DNA of 64,000 bases. Source: Yinghuangia sp045039925 (GTDB lineage: Bacteria; Actinomycetota; Actinomycetes; Streptomycetales; Streptomycetaceae). A program made the position numbers and the translations under genes. The stretch spans positions 5,642,001 to 5,706,000 of the forward strand of contig CP108400.1 of assembly GCA_045039925.1 (NCBI GenBank), in the 5' to 3' direction. Below the pieces are notes generated by a model. It worked only from the letters and a program-made list of their open reading frames with translations. It was not told the DNA's origin and did no database searches. This document shows positions 23,646-32,629 of the stretch, piece after piece; the first letter of the stretch is position 1; every line of letters begins with the position of its first letter.

Positions 23646-24773
23646 GTGTCTGCACGCACATGGACGGGACGGGGACGCCGCCGCGCGGCGGCGGTGCTGG
23701 CCGCCGCGACGGTGCTCGCGGTCGGTGCGGCCGGCTGCTCGGACAGCGGCGGCGACAAGGACAGCGGCGCCAAGAACGCCCCGGCGCGGGCGTCGTCCGA
23801 GGCGGCGCAGACGCCCGCCCGGCCGGCCGCCGAAGGCGGTGCGGACGACCTCCAGAACGCGTACCGCAAGGTCGTGGCCGACGTCCTGCCGTCGGTCGTG
23901 CAGATCACCACCCAGGACGGACTGGGCTCGGGCATCGTCTACGACGACAAGGGCAACATCGTCACCAACGCGCACGTGGTCGGGAACGCCACGACCTTCC
24001 AGGTCACGCTGGCCACCGGGGCGCAGCCGCTGACCGCGAAGCTGGTGGCCGCGTACCCGCCCAACGACGTCGCGGTGATCCGCCTCGACAACCCGCCCGG
24101 CGACCTCAAGCCCGCCCAGTGGGGCGACTCGTCGGGGATCGACGTCGGCACCATCGTGCTGGCGATGGGCAATCCGCTCGGCCTGTCCGGCAGCGTGAGC
24201 CAGGGCATCGTGTCGGCGCTCAACCGGACGCAGAGCGAGTCCGCCGACCAGGGCTCGCCGGGCGCGACCATCCCCAACCTCATCCAGACCACCGCTGCGA
24301 TCAACCCGGGCAACAGCGGCGGCGCGCTCGTCGACCTGGACGGCAGGGTCGTCGGCATCCCGACGCTCGCGGCGGCCTCCGGCGCGGGCAACAGCCTTGC
24401 GCCGGGCATCGGTTTCGCGATCCCGTCCAACACCGCGAAGAACCTGGCCGACCAGATGATCAGGGACGGCAAGGTCACCGACTCCGATCGCGCCGCGCTC
24501 GGCATCACCGCGACCACCGTCGTGGGGAGCGGCGGGGGCGCCGCCGGCGTCGGCGTCGGCGTCGTCACCGTCGACCCGAACGGCGCGGCCGGCAAGGCCG
24601 GGATCGCGGCCGGCGACGTCATCACCGCGGTCAACGGCACCGAGACCCCGGACCAGGCCGCGCTGGCCGAGGTGTTGGCCGGGCTCAAGCCCGGCGACAC
24701 GGCCAAGGTGAGCCTGGTACGCGCGGGCGGCGGGGACGCGACCGTGGACGTGACGCTGGGCGAACTGTCCTGA
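23646..24773 (+). CDS. HtrA/DegP-type trypsin-like serine protease, lipoprotein with PDZ
   Basis: 375 residues from GTG at 23646 with GAGGGAG upstream. The signal ends with the lipobox 'VGAAGC' (Cys31), so the enzyme is lipid-anchored outside the membrane. The catalytic triad is His110 (TNAHVVG), Asp141 (PPNDVAVIRL) and Ser224 (NPGNSGGAL). A C-terminal PDZ domain ('VVTVDPNGAAGKAGIAAGDVITAVNG') follows about residue 285. This is a quality-control protease of the cell envelope. Unlike many actinobacterial HtrA proteins it has no long cytoplasmic N-terminus. The RDD gene starts 54 bases downstream in the same direction. Confidence 0.9.
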   Translation: MSARTWTGRGRRRAAAVLAAATVLAVGAAGCSDSGGDKDSGAKNAPARASSEAAQTPARPAAEGGADDLQNAYRKVVADVLPSVVQITTQDGLGSGIVYDDKGNIVTNAHVVGNATTFQVTLATGAQPLTAKLVAAYPPNDVAVIRLDNPPGDLKPAQWGDSSGIDVGTIVLAMGNPLGLSGSVSQGIVSALNRTQSESADQGSPGATIPNLIQTTAAINPGNSGGALVDLDGRVVGIPTLAAASGAGNSLAPGIGFAIPSNTAKNLADQMIRDGKVTDSDRAALGITATTVVGSGGGAAGVGVGVVTVDPNGAAGKAGIAAGDVITAVNGTETPDQAALAEVLAGLKPGDTAKVSLVRAGGGDATVDVTLGELS

Positions 24774-24827
24774 AAGTCGCGTGGTGTGGCTTGACGCCCC
24801 GGGCTCCGTCGCGGGACCGTCCGGTGC

Positions 24828-25841
24828 ATGACGTTCCCTCAGCAGCCGGGCCCGTACCCGGGGCAGTCCGGCCAACCGCCCGGCTATCCCGGGCAGTCCG
24901 GCCCGGTGCCGGGGCCGTACCCGGGGCAGCCCGGCCAGGCTCCGGCGTACCCCGGACAGCCCCCGGCGTGGGATCCGCAGGGTCCGACCGCGACCGCGTG
25001 GCAGCCCCCGCCCGGGCAGCCGTACGGCGCTCCGCCCGGGCCGCCGCCCGCCGACCTGTCGTCCGCCGCCGTGCCGCCCGTCGATCTGCCGCTCGCGTCA
25101 CGGCTGTTGCGGCTGCTCGCCCGCACGGTCGACTACACGCTCATGACCGCACTCGTCGTGCCGCTGTGGTTCCTCGCCTACAACTACCTCCAGGGCGAGG
25201 CGGCCACCCTTCAGAACACGACGTTCGGGAAGACCTTCCGCGCGCTCCTGCTCGGTGACGCCGACAAGGCGCAGCGCGCGCCGTTCGACGCCGTCGACGG
25301 GCTGTGGGACAAGACGAAGCTGATACTGCTGCTCCTGGTCCTCGCGCACCTGCTGGTGCCGACGATCTACGACTGGCTGATGCACGCCCGGTACGGCCGC
25401 ACCCTGGGCAAGATCGTGTTCGGTATGAAGGTCGTTCCCGTGCAGGGCGGTTCGAGCCGCCTGGGCATCGGGCGCTCGGCCCGCCGCACCTTCGTCGCGG
25501 TGCTGCTCCCGTGGGGCGCGCTCATGCTCATGTGGTATCAGATCATCCTGCGCGACTGGCAGTTGGCGACGGTCTTCGGTCTGCTCAGCCTGATCGGGTT
25601 CCTCGACCCGCTGGCGGTCCTCGGCCCGCGCCGGCGCACCTGGCACGACCGCTCGGCCGGGACCGTCGTGGTCAACGTCAAGGCGCTGGCCCGGGCCGCG
25701 GAGCTCGGCCGCGGCGCCGGAAGCGCGGTGCGGCAGGCGTACCAGGGCTCGTCCATCCCCGGGCAGGCCGCCCGCCTCGGCTCCGGCGCCGCGCAGCAGA
25801 CGCGCGACCTCCGCGACCGGATCCGCCGCCGGCGCGGATGA
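24828..25841 (+). CDS. RDD family membrane protein with Pro/Gly-rich N-terminus
   Basis: 337 residues from ATG at 24828. Residues 1-80 are a disordered Pro/Gly/Gln region with repeated 'PGQSG/PGQPG' units. The RDD domain begins near 87 ('LASRLLRLLARTVDYTLMTALVVPLW') and contains three to four membrane helices, including 'LILLLLVLAHLLVPTIYDWL' and 'VAVLLPWGALMLMWYQIIL'. It also has the RDD-family 'RYGRTLGKIVFGMKVV' and 'RRTWHDRSAGTVVV'. RDD proteins are poorly understood; some affect ion transport. The position after htrA suggests co-expression. Confidence 0.88.
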   Translation: MTFPQQPGPYPGQSGQPPGYPGQSGPVPGPYPGQPGQAPAYPGQPPAWDPQGPTATAWQPPPGQPYGAPPGPPPADLSSAAVPPVDLPLASRLLRLLARTVDYTLMTALVVPLWFLAYNYLQGEAATLQNTTFGKTFRALLLGDADKAQRAPFDAVDGLWDKTKLILLLLVLAHLLVPTIYDWLMHARYGRTLGKIVFGMKVVPVQGGSSRLGIGRSARRTFVAVLLPWGALMLMWYQIILRDWQLATVFGLLSLIGFLDPLAVLGPRRRTWHDRSAGTVVVNVKALARAAELGRGAGSAVRQAYQGSSIPGQAARLGSGAAQQTRDLRDRIRRRRG

Positions 25842-25847
25842 GCCGGG

Positions 25848-26048
25848 TCAGTCCGCGACGGTGATGGCCCGGGTCGGACAGACCCGGGCCGCCTCCTCGA
25901 CCGCCGCGCGCAGTTCCTCCGGCGGGTTCTCCTGGAGGATGTAGAGGAAGTTGTCCTCGCGCACCTCGCGCACCTCGAACACCTCGGGTGCCTCCGCCAT
26001 GCACAGGGCGTTGCTCTTGCACTTGTCGAAGTCGACGTTGATCTTCAT
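25848..26048 (-). CDS. small ferredoxin of the [3Fe-4S]/[4Fe-4S] P450 type
   Basis: 66 residues from ATG at 26048 with GGAGG five bases upstream. Cluster ligands: Cys10, Cys16 and Cys57-Pro58. The position of the second cysteine of a [4Fe-4S] motif is Asn13 (CKSNALC), so the protein is expected to bind a [3Fe-4S] cluster or a [4Fe-4S] cluster with a labile fourth iron. Such ferredoxins reduce cytochrome P450 or related enzymes. No P450 or reductase gene is adjacent, so its partner is encoded elsewhere. It is convergent with the RDD gene, only six bases between stops. Confidence 0.9.
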   Translation of the reverse strand: MKINVDFDKCKSNALCMAEAPEVFEVREVREDNFLYILQENPPEELRAAVEEAARVCPTRAITVAD

Positions 26049-26334
26049 GCGGACCTCCGGTCCTCGACGGTGACCCGTGGTGACGGGTCACTGCACACCT
26101 ATCACGCACCGCCGCCGGTAAGGCCAGACTTCGTCCGCCTCCGGAGGCGCGTACCGGAAGCGCGTACCGGACGTACCGGAGGCGCGGATCCGCCCGCCTG
26201 GGCCCTTCCGCAGCACGCAAGGTGGGGACAACCCCACCGCGAACCGGGGCGGTCGCCGGATCGAGACGTGATCACGGAACGGACAGGCTGGTTCCACGGT
26301 CGGAAAGCCCGGCCGCGGAACAGGAGGACCGGCC
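26049..26334. promoter_or_regulatory. divergent intergenic region of the ferredoxin and ABC transporter genes
   Basis: 285 bases without a gene. It contains GGTGGGG-acaa-CCCCACC (26222-26239), a CGTGATCACG palindrome (26268-26277) about 60 bases before the ABC gene, and a short direct repeat of GCGTACCGGA in 26149-26180. Operator function for the transporter is possible, but no clear promoter hexamers were found. Confidence 0.4.
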
Positions 26335-27105
26335 ATGGGCAGGCGTGCCACATCCGTCATCGAGGCCCGTGCGGCCGCCGCCACCTCGGCGGTCAGCCTC
26401 ACCGGAGTCACCAAGGTGTACGGACGCGGTTCCGAGGCGGTGCACGCGCTGCGCGGTGTCGACGCCGACATACGCAGGGGCAGCTTCACCGCGGTCATGG
26501 GCCCGTCCGGCTCCGGCAAGAGCACGTTCCTGCACTGCGCGGCCGGCCTCGACCGCCCCACCGACGGCCGCGTCGAGCTCGCCGGCACCGACATCGCGAC
26601 GCTGTCGGAGACCAAGCTGACGAAGCTGCGCCGCACCCGCGTCGGGTTCGTCTTCCAGGCGTTCAACCTGGTCGGCTCGCTGACCGCGGAGCAGAACGTC
26701 ACGCTGCCGCTGCGCCTCGCGGGCGAACGCCCCGACAAGAAGTGGGTGCGCGAAGTCCTGGGCCGCGTCGGCCTCGCGGACCGCGCCAGGCACCGCCCCG
26801 CGCAGCTCTCCGGCGGCCAGCAGCAGCGCGTCGCCATCGCCCGCGCCCTGGTCACCCGCCCCGACGTGCTGTTCGCCGACGAGCCGACCGGCGCGCTCGA
26901 CACCCGCACCGGACGCGAAGTCCTCGCGCTGCTGCGCCAGGTCGTCGACGGCTACGGGCACACCGTCGTCATGGTCACCCACGACCCGGTCGCCGCGTCG
27001 TACGCCGACCGCGTGGTCTTCCTCGCCGACGGCCGCCTCGTCGACACCTTGGAGTCCCCGACCGCCGAGGCCGTCGCCGACCGCATGATCCACATGGAGG
27101 GCTGA
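26335..27105 (+). CDS. ABC transporter ATP-binding protein (MacB/LolD type)
   Basis: 256 residues from ATG at 26335 with AGGAGG upstream. It shows Walker A GPSGSGKST (56-64), Q-loop 'FVFQAFNLVGSLTAEQNV', signature 'LSGGQQQRVAIARAL', Walker B 'VLFADEPTGALD' and the H-loop 'VVMVTHDP'. The sequence after the Q-loop is typical of the MacB/LolD group, which drives mechanotransmission rather than classical substrate transport. The permease gene follows after three bases, so the two form one transporter. The substrate is unknown; antimicrobial peptide resistance or lipoprotein handling is usual for the group. Confidence 0.93.
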   Translation: MGRRATSVIEARAAAATSAVSLTGVTKVYGRGSEAVHALRGVDADIRRGSFTAVMGPSGSGKSTFLHCAAGLDRPTDGRVELAGTDIATLSETKLTKLRRTRVGFVFQAFNLVGSLTAEQNVTLPLRLAGERPDKKWVREVLGRVGLADRARHRPAQLSGGQQQRVAIARALVTRPDVLFADEPTGALDTRTGREVLALLRQVVDGYGHTVVMVTHDPVAASYADRVVFLADGRLVDTLESPTAEAVADRMIHMEG

Positions 27106-27108
27106 CCC

Positions 27109-29661
27109 GTGCTCCGGCTCGCCCTCGGCACCCTGCGCACCCGGCTGGCCGGGTTCACCGGTGCCTTCCTCGCCGTCGCACTCGCCACGGTCCTGGTGAC
27201 CGCCGCGGGTGTCATGCTCGAATCCGTCCTGCGCACCGACTCCCCGGTGGAGCGGCTGCGGGGCACCGACCTCGCGGTCGCGGCGTCCGACCATCTGGCG
27301 CGGACCCCGCAGATGGACAAGCCCTCGGGCGAGGGCGAGACGGAGTCGGACCCGCTGCGCCAGACCTCGCGCATCCCCGCCGCACTGGCGGAGCGGATCG
27401 CCGCCGTGCCCGGCGTGCACGCCGCGGTCGCGGACCGCAGCGTGCCGGTCGGACTCCCGGGCGGGCTCGGCGCGGACGTCCACGGTTGGAGCAGCGCGCA
27501 GTTGACGCCGTACCGGCTGACCGACGGGCACGAGCCGCGAGCCGACGGCGAGGCCGTCGTCGACACCGCGACCGCCGCCGCACTCGGACTCCGGCCCGGC
27601 GCACGGCTCGACCTCGCCACACCGCAGGGGCCGCGTACCGTCACCGTCGCCGGGATCGCCCAAGGACAGGGCGCACCTTCGGTGTTCCTGCCCGACGCGC
27701 AGGCCGCGGGGCTGAGCGCGGTGCCCGCACTCGCCGACTTCGTCGGCGTCACGCTCGACCCCGGTGCCGACAAGAAGCAGGTCCGCGCCGCGGTCCGCGA
27801 CATCGTCACCGCCGCCGGACCGCAGTTCGGCGACCCCACGCGGGCGCAGCCCGAAGTCAAGGTGCTGAGCGGCGGTGCGCTCGCCCGCCTGGAGGCACCC
27901 GCCCGAACCTCGATGCAGGAAGCCACCCTTCCGGTGGTCGCCGTGTTCGCCGGAAGTGCCGCGTTCGCCGCGGTGTTCGTCATCGCCGGGACGTTCGGCT
28001 TCTCGGTCCGCCAGCGGGTCCGGGAGATCGGCCTGCTGCGCGCGGTCGGCGCGACGCCGGGCCAGATCCGCCGCATGGTCGCCGCCGAGGCGCTGCTCGT
28101 CGCAACCATCGCCTCCGTGCTCGCGGTGCCGCTCGGGTACGCCTTCTCGCACGTGCTCGCCGACCTGTTCGACAGCGCCGACGCGCTGCCCGCCGGATTC
28201 TCCGTGGTGAAGTCGTGGCTCCCCGGCGTCGTCGGACTCGGCAGCGCGGTGCTCGTGACCCAGATAGCCGCCTTGGCCGCCGCGGGACGGGCCGCGAAGG
28301 TGCGGCCCACCGAGGTCTTCGGCGCGACGGCCAAGCGCCGCATCCTCGTTCCGCTGCTGCGCTACACGCTCGGCATCGCGGCGCTGGCGGGCGGCGTCGC
28401 CCTGGTGTTCGTCTCGACGAACCTCGGCGGCGACGAAGGGGCGGGCGCGTCGGTCGGGATCGTGTTCACGTTCATGGTGGCGGTGGCCCTCCTCGGACTG
28501 CCCATCGCCCGGCTGTCCGTCGCGGTCATCGGCCGGCTCGTCGCACCGACCGGCGACGCCGCGGGCCGCCTCGCCCGCGCCAACGGCGCCGCGGAGCCCG
28601 GGCGGGTCGCGTCCATCGCCGTGCCCATCGCGCTCACGATCGCCTTCTCGTGCTCGATCCTCTTCATCGGCACGACCGTTGCGGACGAGACGATCTCGCA
28701 GAGCAAGGCCCGGACCACCGCGGCGTTCATCGTGGACGGCTCCGACCGGGCCGGCATCCCGCAGTCCGCGGTCGACCGCATCCGCACGCTGCCCGGCGTG
28801 CAGACCGCCTCGGGCACCGTCGAGACGACCGTCATGGACGGATCCGTGGCGGACGCCGTCGAGATGGACGCACGCGGCATCGGGCCGGAGACCGCGCAGG
28901 TGATGGAACTCGGCGTACGCGAGGGCAGCCTGGCCGATCTGCGCGGTGCGGACACCGTCGCGCTCGGCACCCGGCACGCGGAAGCCAAGGGCAAGCACGT
29001 CGGCGACAGCATCAAGTACTGGCTCGGCGACGGAACACCCGTGCAGGCGCGCGTCGTCGCCGTCTTCGACAACGCGTTCGGATTCGGCGACTACCTGATG
29101 CCGCGGGACGTGGCCGCCGCGCACAGCACGGTCGGCACGTTCGACAAGGTGTACGTGACGACCGCGCCGGGCGCCGACAAGGCGGCGCTGGCCGCCGCGC
29201 TGGAGCGCGAGGGCCACGTCCTCGACCGCGACGCGTACCTCGACGAGGTGTCGGACGACGCCAACGAGAGCGCGTGGGCCAACGCCCTGATCCTGGGCGC
29301 CATCGCGGTGTTCACCGCCCTCGGCGTGGTCAACACCATCGTCATGGCGACCCGCGCCCGGACCCGCGAACTGGCCGTGCTGCGCCTCGCGGGCACCACC
29401 CGCGGCCAGGTGATGGCGATGCTGCGCCGCGAACTCGCGGTCGCCGCGATCGTCGGGGTGGGCCTGGGCACGGCCATCGCGTGGGTCACGCTCGGCGCCT
29501 TCGCCAACGGCATCACCGGGTCGTTCGACCCGTCCATGCCGCCGACGATCTACGTACCGCTGGTGGCGGTGGCCGTGGCGCTGGTGTTCGGGTCGGGGGC
29601 GCTGTCCGCCCGGTCCGCGCTGCGCATGGATCCGGTCGACGCCGTCGGGTCGCGCGACTAG
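27109..29661 (+). CDS. FtsX-like ABC transporter permease (duplicated)
   Basis: 850 residues from GTG at 27109. There is one N-terminal membrane helix, a large extracytoplasmic MacB-like periplasmic domain (about 40-280), an FtsX block of three helices ('VVAVFAGSAAFAAVFVIAGTFGFSVRQRVREIGLLRAVGATPGQIRRMV'), a second group of helices and extracytoplasmic domain, and a second FtsX block near the end ('VFTALGVVNTIVMATRARTRELAVLRLAGTTRGQV'). Eight to ten helices in total make it a single-chain equivalent of a permease dimer. It works with the ATPase gene just upstream. No two-component system is adjacent, unlike many BceAB-like units. Confidence 0.93.
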   Translation: MLRLALGTLRTRLAGFTGAFLAVALATVLVTAAGVMLESVLRTDSPVERLRGTDLAVAASDHLARTPQMDKPSGEGETESDPLRQTSRIPAALAERIAAVPGVHAAVADRSVPVGLPGGLGADVHGWSSAQLTPYRLTDGHEPRADGEAVVDTATAAALGLRPGARLDLATPQGPRTVTVAGIAQGQGAPSVFLPDAQAAGLSAVPALADFVGVTLDPGADKKQVRAAVRDIVTAAGPQFGDPTRAQPEVKVLSGGALARLEAPARTSMQEATLPVVAVFAGSAAFAAVFVIAGTFGFSVRQRVREIGLLRAVGATPGQIRRMVAAEALLVATIASVLAVPLGYAFSHVLADLFDSADALPAGFSVVKSWLPGVVGLGSAVLVTQIAALAAAGRAAKVRPTEVFGATAKRRILVPLLRYTLGIAALAGGVALVFVSTNLGGDEGAGASVGIVFTFMVAVALLGLPIARLSVAVIGRLVAPTGDAAGRLARANGAAEPGRVASIAVPIALTIAFSCSILFIGTTVADETISQSKARTTAAFIVDGSDRAGIPQSAVDRIRTLPGVQTASGTVETTVMDGSVADAVEMDARGIGPETAQVMELGVREGSLADLRGADTVALGTRHAEAKGKHVGDSIKYWLGDGTPVQARVVAVFDNAFGFGDYLMPRDVAAAHSTVGTFDKVYVTTAPGADKAALAAALEREGHVLDRDAYLDEVSDDANESAWANALILGAIAVFTALGVVNTIVMATRARTRELAVLRLAGTTRGQVMAMLRRELAVAAIVGVGLGTAIAWVTLGAFANGITGSFDPSMPPTIYVPLVAVAVALVFGSGALSARSALRMDPVDAVGSRD

Positions 29662-29750
29662 ACAGGACGGCTTCGGCGGCCGGGACCGGGGCCGGGGACC
29701 GGCCATCGGGAACCGGGAGGTCAGGCGGAGTCTCGCCCGGTTCGGCGGCG

Positions 29751-29787
29751 TTCGAGGGATCCCTCCCACTCGGAGGGATCCCTCGAA
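29751..29787 (+). terminator. strong hairpin terminator after the ABC transporter
   Basis: Perfect 16-base stem (TTCGAGGGATCCCTCC and complement) with a five-base loop, 90 bases after the permease stop and before the kinase gene. Each arm contains GGGATCCC, so short hairpins within each arm are also possible. Confidence 0.8.
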
Positions 29788-29915
29788 ACGCGTCCGGCCG
29801 GGAACCGCGGGCGCTCTGACGACGTGTCATCGCCAGTGGGCAGGGTGAGAGGATGCCCCGGACGAGGAGGCGGGCGCTCGGGGCCGCTTCCGGCGAGTGA
29901 GTGCGCGGAGGCGGT

Positions 29916-32066
29916 ATGGCAGCCGAAGCCGGTGCGGGCATACGGCCGCTCGGAGACGCGGATCCGCGGGCGGTGGGGCCGTACCGGCTGACAGGCCGGC
30001 TCGGATCGGGCGGCATGGGCTCGGTGTTCGCCGGGCTCGACCAGTACGAGCGGCGCGTCGCCATCAAGATCGTGCACGCGCAGTTCTCCGACGACCGCGA
30101 GTTCCGGGCCCGCTTCAGCCGCGAGGTCGCCCTTCTCCGCCGCGTGCAGGGCACCTGCACGACGCCGGTCCTCGACGCCGATGTGGACGCCCCGCAGCCG
30201 TGGTTCGCCTGCGAGTACGTGCCCGGTCCGACCCTCCAGGAACGCATCGAGCGCCAGGGCCCGATGACCGGCGACGAACTCTTCGCCCTGGCCGCCGGAC
30301 TGGCCGAGGCCCTGGTCGCCCTGCACGGCGTCGGCATCGTGCACCGCGACATCAAGCCGCAGAACGTGGTGTGCTCGCCCGCCGGTCCGCGCGTGCTCGA
30401 CCTGGGCATCGCCCGGTCGATGGAGGACAGCGGGCTGACCCGCACGGGCATGATGATCGGTTCGCCCGCGTGGATGAGCCCCGAGCGGTTCAAGGGGCAG
30501 AACAGCACCCCCGCGGCCGACGTCTACGCGTGGGCGATGATGGTCACGTACGCCTCGACCGGCGTCATACCCTTCGGCACCGGCGCTCCCGAAGTGGTCG
30601 CCATGCGCGTGCTCCAGGACGACCCGGACACCGCGGGTGTCCCGCAGGCGCTGCGCGGCATCGTGGACTGGAGCGCGGAGAAGGACCCCTTCCGCAGGCC
30701 GTCCGCCCACCAGGTGCTGGAGACCGTCACGGGTACCTGGCGCGGTGCGCTCGGGGCCGGTGCCCCGGCGGCCGACCCGGTCTCGGACGCCACGTCGCTG
30801 ATCAACCTGCACTGGAAGGCACCGGCCATCGAGGGCGGTTGGGCCTCCGAAGGGAGCCCTGCGGCCCCGCCCGCGCCGCCGTCCGCGCCGCCCGCCCCGC
30901 CGGTGCCGGGCACCGGCCGACGCCGCGCCGGACGCCATGCGGCCGCGCCCGCGCCGGAATTCGGGCAGGACTTCGCGCAGGACTTCCAGCAGGACGTCCA
31001 GCAGGGACAGGCTCAGGGGCACGGCTTCGGGCAGCCGGGCGGATTCGCGGACGGGGCCACCGTCCCCGCGCCGCTCCCGGTGCCGCCGCCGGGCGTCCCG
31101 CAGCCCCGGGGCGCGGCCGGCTCGGTGCCGCCGCTCCCGCCGACTCCGCCGCCCATGCCGCCCATGCCGCCCGCGCCCGGTCCGGGGGCCGCCGCACCGG
31201 CGGCGTACCCGCCCTACGGGGGCGGCTTCGAGTCCGCTCCCGGCCAGGCAACCGGAACACCGCACATATCCGGGGCCGACGAAGGGGACACGATCGTCGG
31301 CGACTCGCTGGCGGGCCTGTTCGCCAACAGCGGTGGCGCCGACGGGTCGTCCGGTCGGCGTCGCGGGCGCAGCGCCGACGGCGACGGGCACGGCGGCCCG
31401 GGCGGCGGCACCGGCAGTGCGTTCGCCCGGCACCGCAAGCCGCTGATCGCCGCCGCGGCCGTGGTGGCGGCGATCGTCGGCGTGGTGGCGGCGGTGGCCG
31501 CGCTGGGCGATGACAAAAAGGACAAGCCGCCCGCACCGCCCGTGGCTCAGCCGGACATTCCGCCGCCGGGCACTCTGGTCGGGCCGGGCGTGTTCGACCT
31601 CTCCGGCCTCAAACTGACCATTCCGGCCGGCTGGGACGCCCGGCCGAACGGCCCCGCGACGGTGTGCGTGGCGCCCCTGGCGCTACCCGTCGAGGTCCGC
31701 ACCGACTGCCTGCGCGGCGGACTGCGCGTATGGGTCGGGGCGAGCCCGGACCGCAAGCTGGACTTCGACGACCCGGCCGGCTGGACGCTGGGTGCCCCGG
31801 CGGCGTGGTGCCCCGCGCTCGCGCCGGGCGCCACGGGGCCGAAGCCGAAGACCTCGGGCCGCAAGTTCCAGAAGCTCGGGCCGCTGAACTACGAGTACGC
31901 GCGCTACACCGTCACCTGCGGCGACGGCACGTCGATCGCGCCGCAGGTGTGGTGGCTGCCGCAGTCGAAGATCTCGTTCAGCACCGGCGGTCTGCCGAAG
32001 ACCTACGAGGACGCGGTCGCGCAGCTGATCACGACGATGGACAAGAAGTCCTACAAGATTCCGTAG
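29916..32066 (+). CDS. membrane Ser/Thr protein kinase with extracellular C-terminal domain
   Basis: 716 residues from ATG at 29916 with GGAGG four bases upstream. The N-terminal kinase domain is complete: Gly loop GSGGMG (30-35), Lys51, catalytic HRDIKPQN (143-150) and DLG (162-164) in place of DFG. An activation loop with Thr residues follows ('SGLTRTGMMIGSPAWMSPE'). A long Pro/Ala-rich juxtamembrane region spans about 290-505, and one membrane helix about 508-530. The outer C-terminal domain of about 185 residues has Cys pairs and no PASTA repeats. The ligand is unknown. It is transcribed alone after a strong terminator. Confidence 0.9.
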   Translation: MAAEAGAGIRPLGDADPRAVGPYRLTGRLGSGGMGSVFAGLDQYERRVAIKIVHAQFSDDREFRARFSREVALLRRVQGTCTTPVLDADVDAPQPWFACEYVPGPTLQERIERQGPMTGDELFALAAGLAEALVALHGVGIVHRDIKPQNVVCSPAGPRVLDLGIARSMEDSGLTRTGMMIGSPAWMSPERFKGQNSTPAADVYAWAMMVTYASTGVIPFGTGAPEVVAMRVLQDDPDTAGVPQALRGIVDWSAEKDPFRRPSAHQVLETVTGTWRGALGAGAPAADPVSDATSLINLHWKAPAIEGGWASEGSPAAPPAPPSAPPAPPVPGTGRRRAGRHAAAPAPEFGQDFAQDFQQDVQQGQAQGHGFGQPGGFADGATVPAPLPVPPPGVPQPRGAAGSVPPLPPTPPPMPPMPPAPGPGAAAPAAYPPYGGGFESAPGQATGTPHISGADEGDTIVGDSLAGLFANSGGADGSSGRRRGRSADGDGHGGPGGGTGSAFARHRKPLIAAAAVVAAIVGVVAAVAALGDDKKDKPPAPPVAQPDIPPPGTLVGPGVFDLSGLKLTIPAGWDARPNGPATVCVAPLALPVEVRTDCLRGGLRVWVGASPDRKLDFDDPAGWTLGAPAAWCPALAPGATGPKPKTSGRKFQKLGPLNYEYARYTVTCGDGTSIAPQVWWLPQSKISFSTGGLPKTYEDAVAQLITTMDKKSYKIP

Positions 32067-32108
32067 CCCGCGAGCGGAGCCGCCGAGGCCGGTGGGCCGC
32101 GGCCCCGG

Positions 32109-32531
32109 TCAGAACACCGCGACGTCGGTGGTCGCGACGAACGGGTTCTCCGGACCCGCCGGGAACGAACTCCAGCCCTGCGCCTCGTAGATGTCCATGA
32201 GCTCGTGCTCGGACTTCTCCTCGGTGGGCCACTCCGCGCGCACCACGACGTGCACGGACGGGTGCGGGTACTGCTCCCACCACTCCACTATGTGGCCGTC
32301 CAGGTCGACGGGCACCGGGTGGTGCTCGACGCGGTGCACGAGCATGTACGGACCGCCCGTCCACGGGCCGACGTACGCGCCGCCCAGCGGTATCGCGGAT
32401 ATCGAGTCGCCGCCGCGCGGGAGTGCGGGCCCCGCGAAGTCGCCGGACAGCAGCGAACCCACGTACCCCGTAGGGGGCCGGTCCTCCGGGACGTCCTGAT
32501 AGAAGTCCACCCGGAGTCGGTACCGGATCAC
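32109..32531 (-). CDS. hypothetical protein, conserved-looking
   Basis: 140 residues from GTG at 32531 with AGAGGGG six bases upstream. Sequence features are 'RYRLRVDFYQDVPEDRPPTGYVGSLLSG', a central 'VHRVEHHPVPVDLDGHIVEWWEQYPHPSVHVVVRAEWP', and 'IYEAQGWSSFPAGPENPFVATTD'. It has no signal peptide, membrane helix or known catalytic motif. The mix of aromatic and His residues suggests a folded cytoplasmic protein rather than a shadow frame. Function unknown. It is convergent with the kinase gene. Confidence 0.65.
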   Translation of the reverse strand: MIRYRLRVDFYQDVPEDRPPTGYVGSLLSGDFAGPALPRGGDSISAIPLGGAYVGPWTGGPYMLVHRVEHHPVPVDLDGHIVEWWEQYPHPSVHVVVRAEWPTEEKSEHELMDIYEAQGWSSFPAGPENPFVATTDVAVF

Positions 32532-32629
32532 GCGCTGCCCCTCTGGTTGCCGAGTCAGGAACCGGCGGCCAGACGGCCGGTTCCGTGAGTCTCATACGTA
32601 TACCAGCCGATCGGGGATACGCCGAAGGC

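Noticed and set aside
26272..29769. 1165-codon minus-strand open frame opposite the ABC transporter
   Set aside because: Gly/Arg/Asp/His-rich sequence without motifs, while the plus strand encodes clear Walker and FtsX features.
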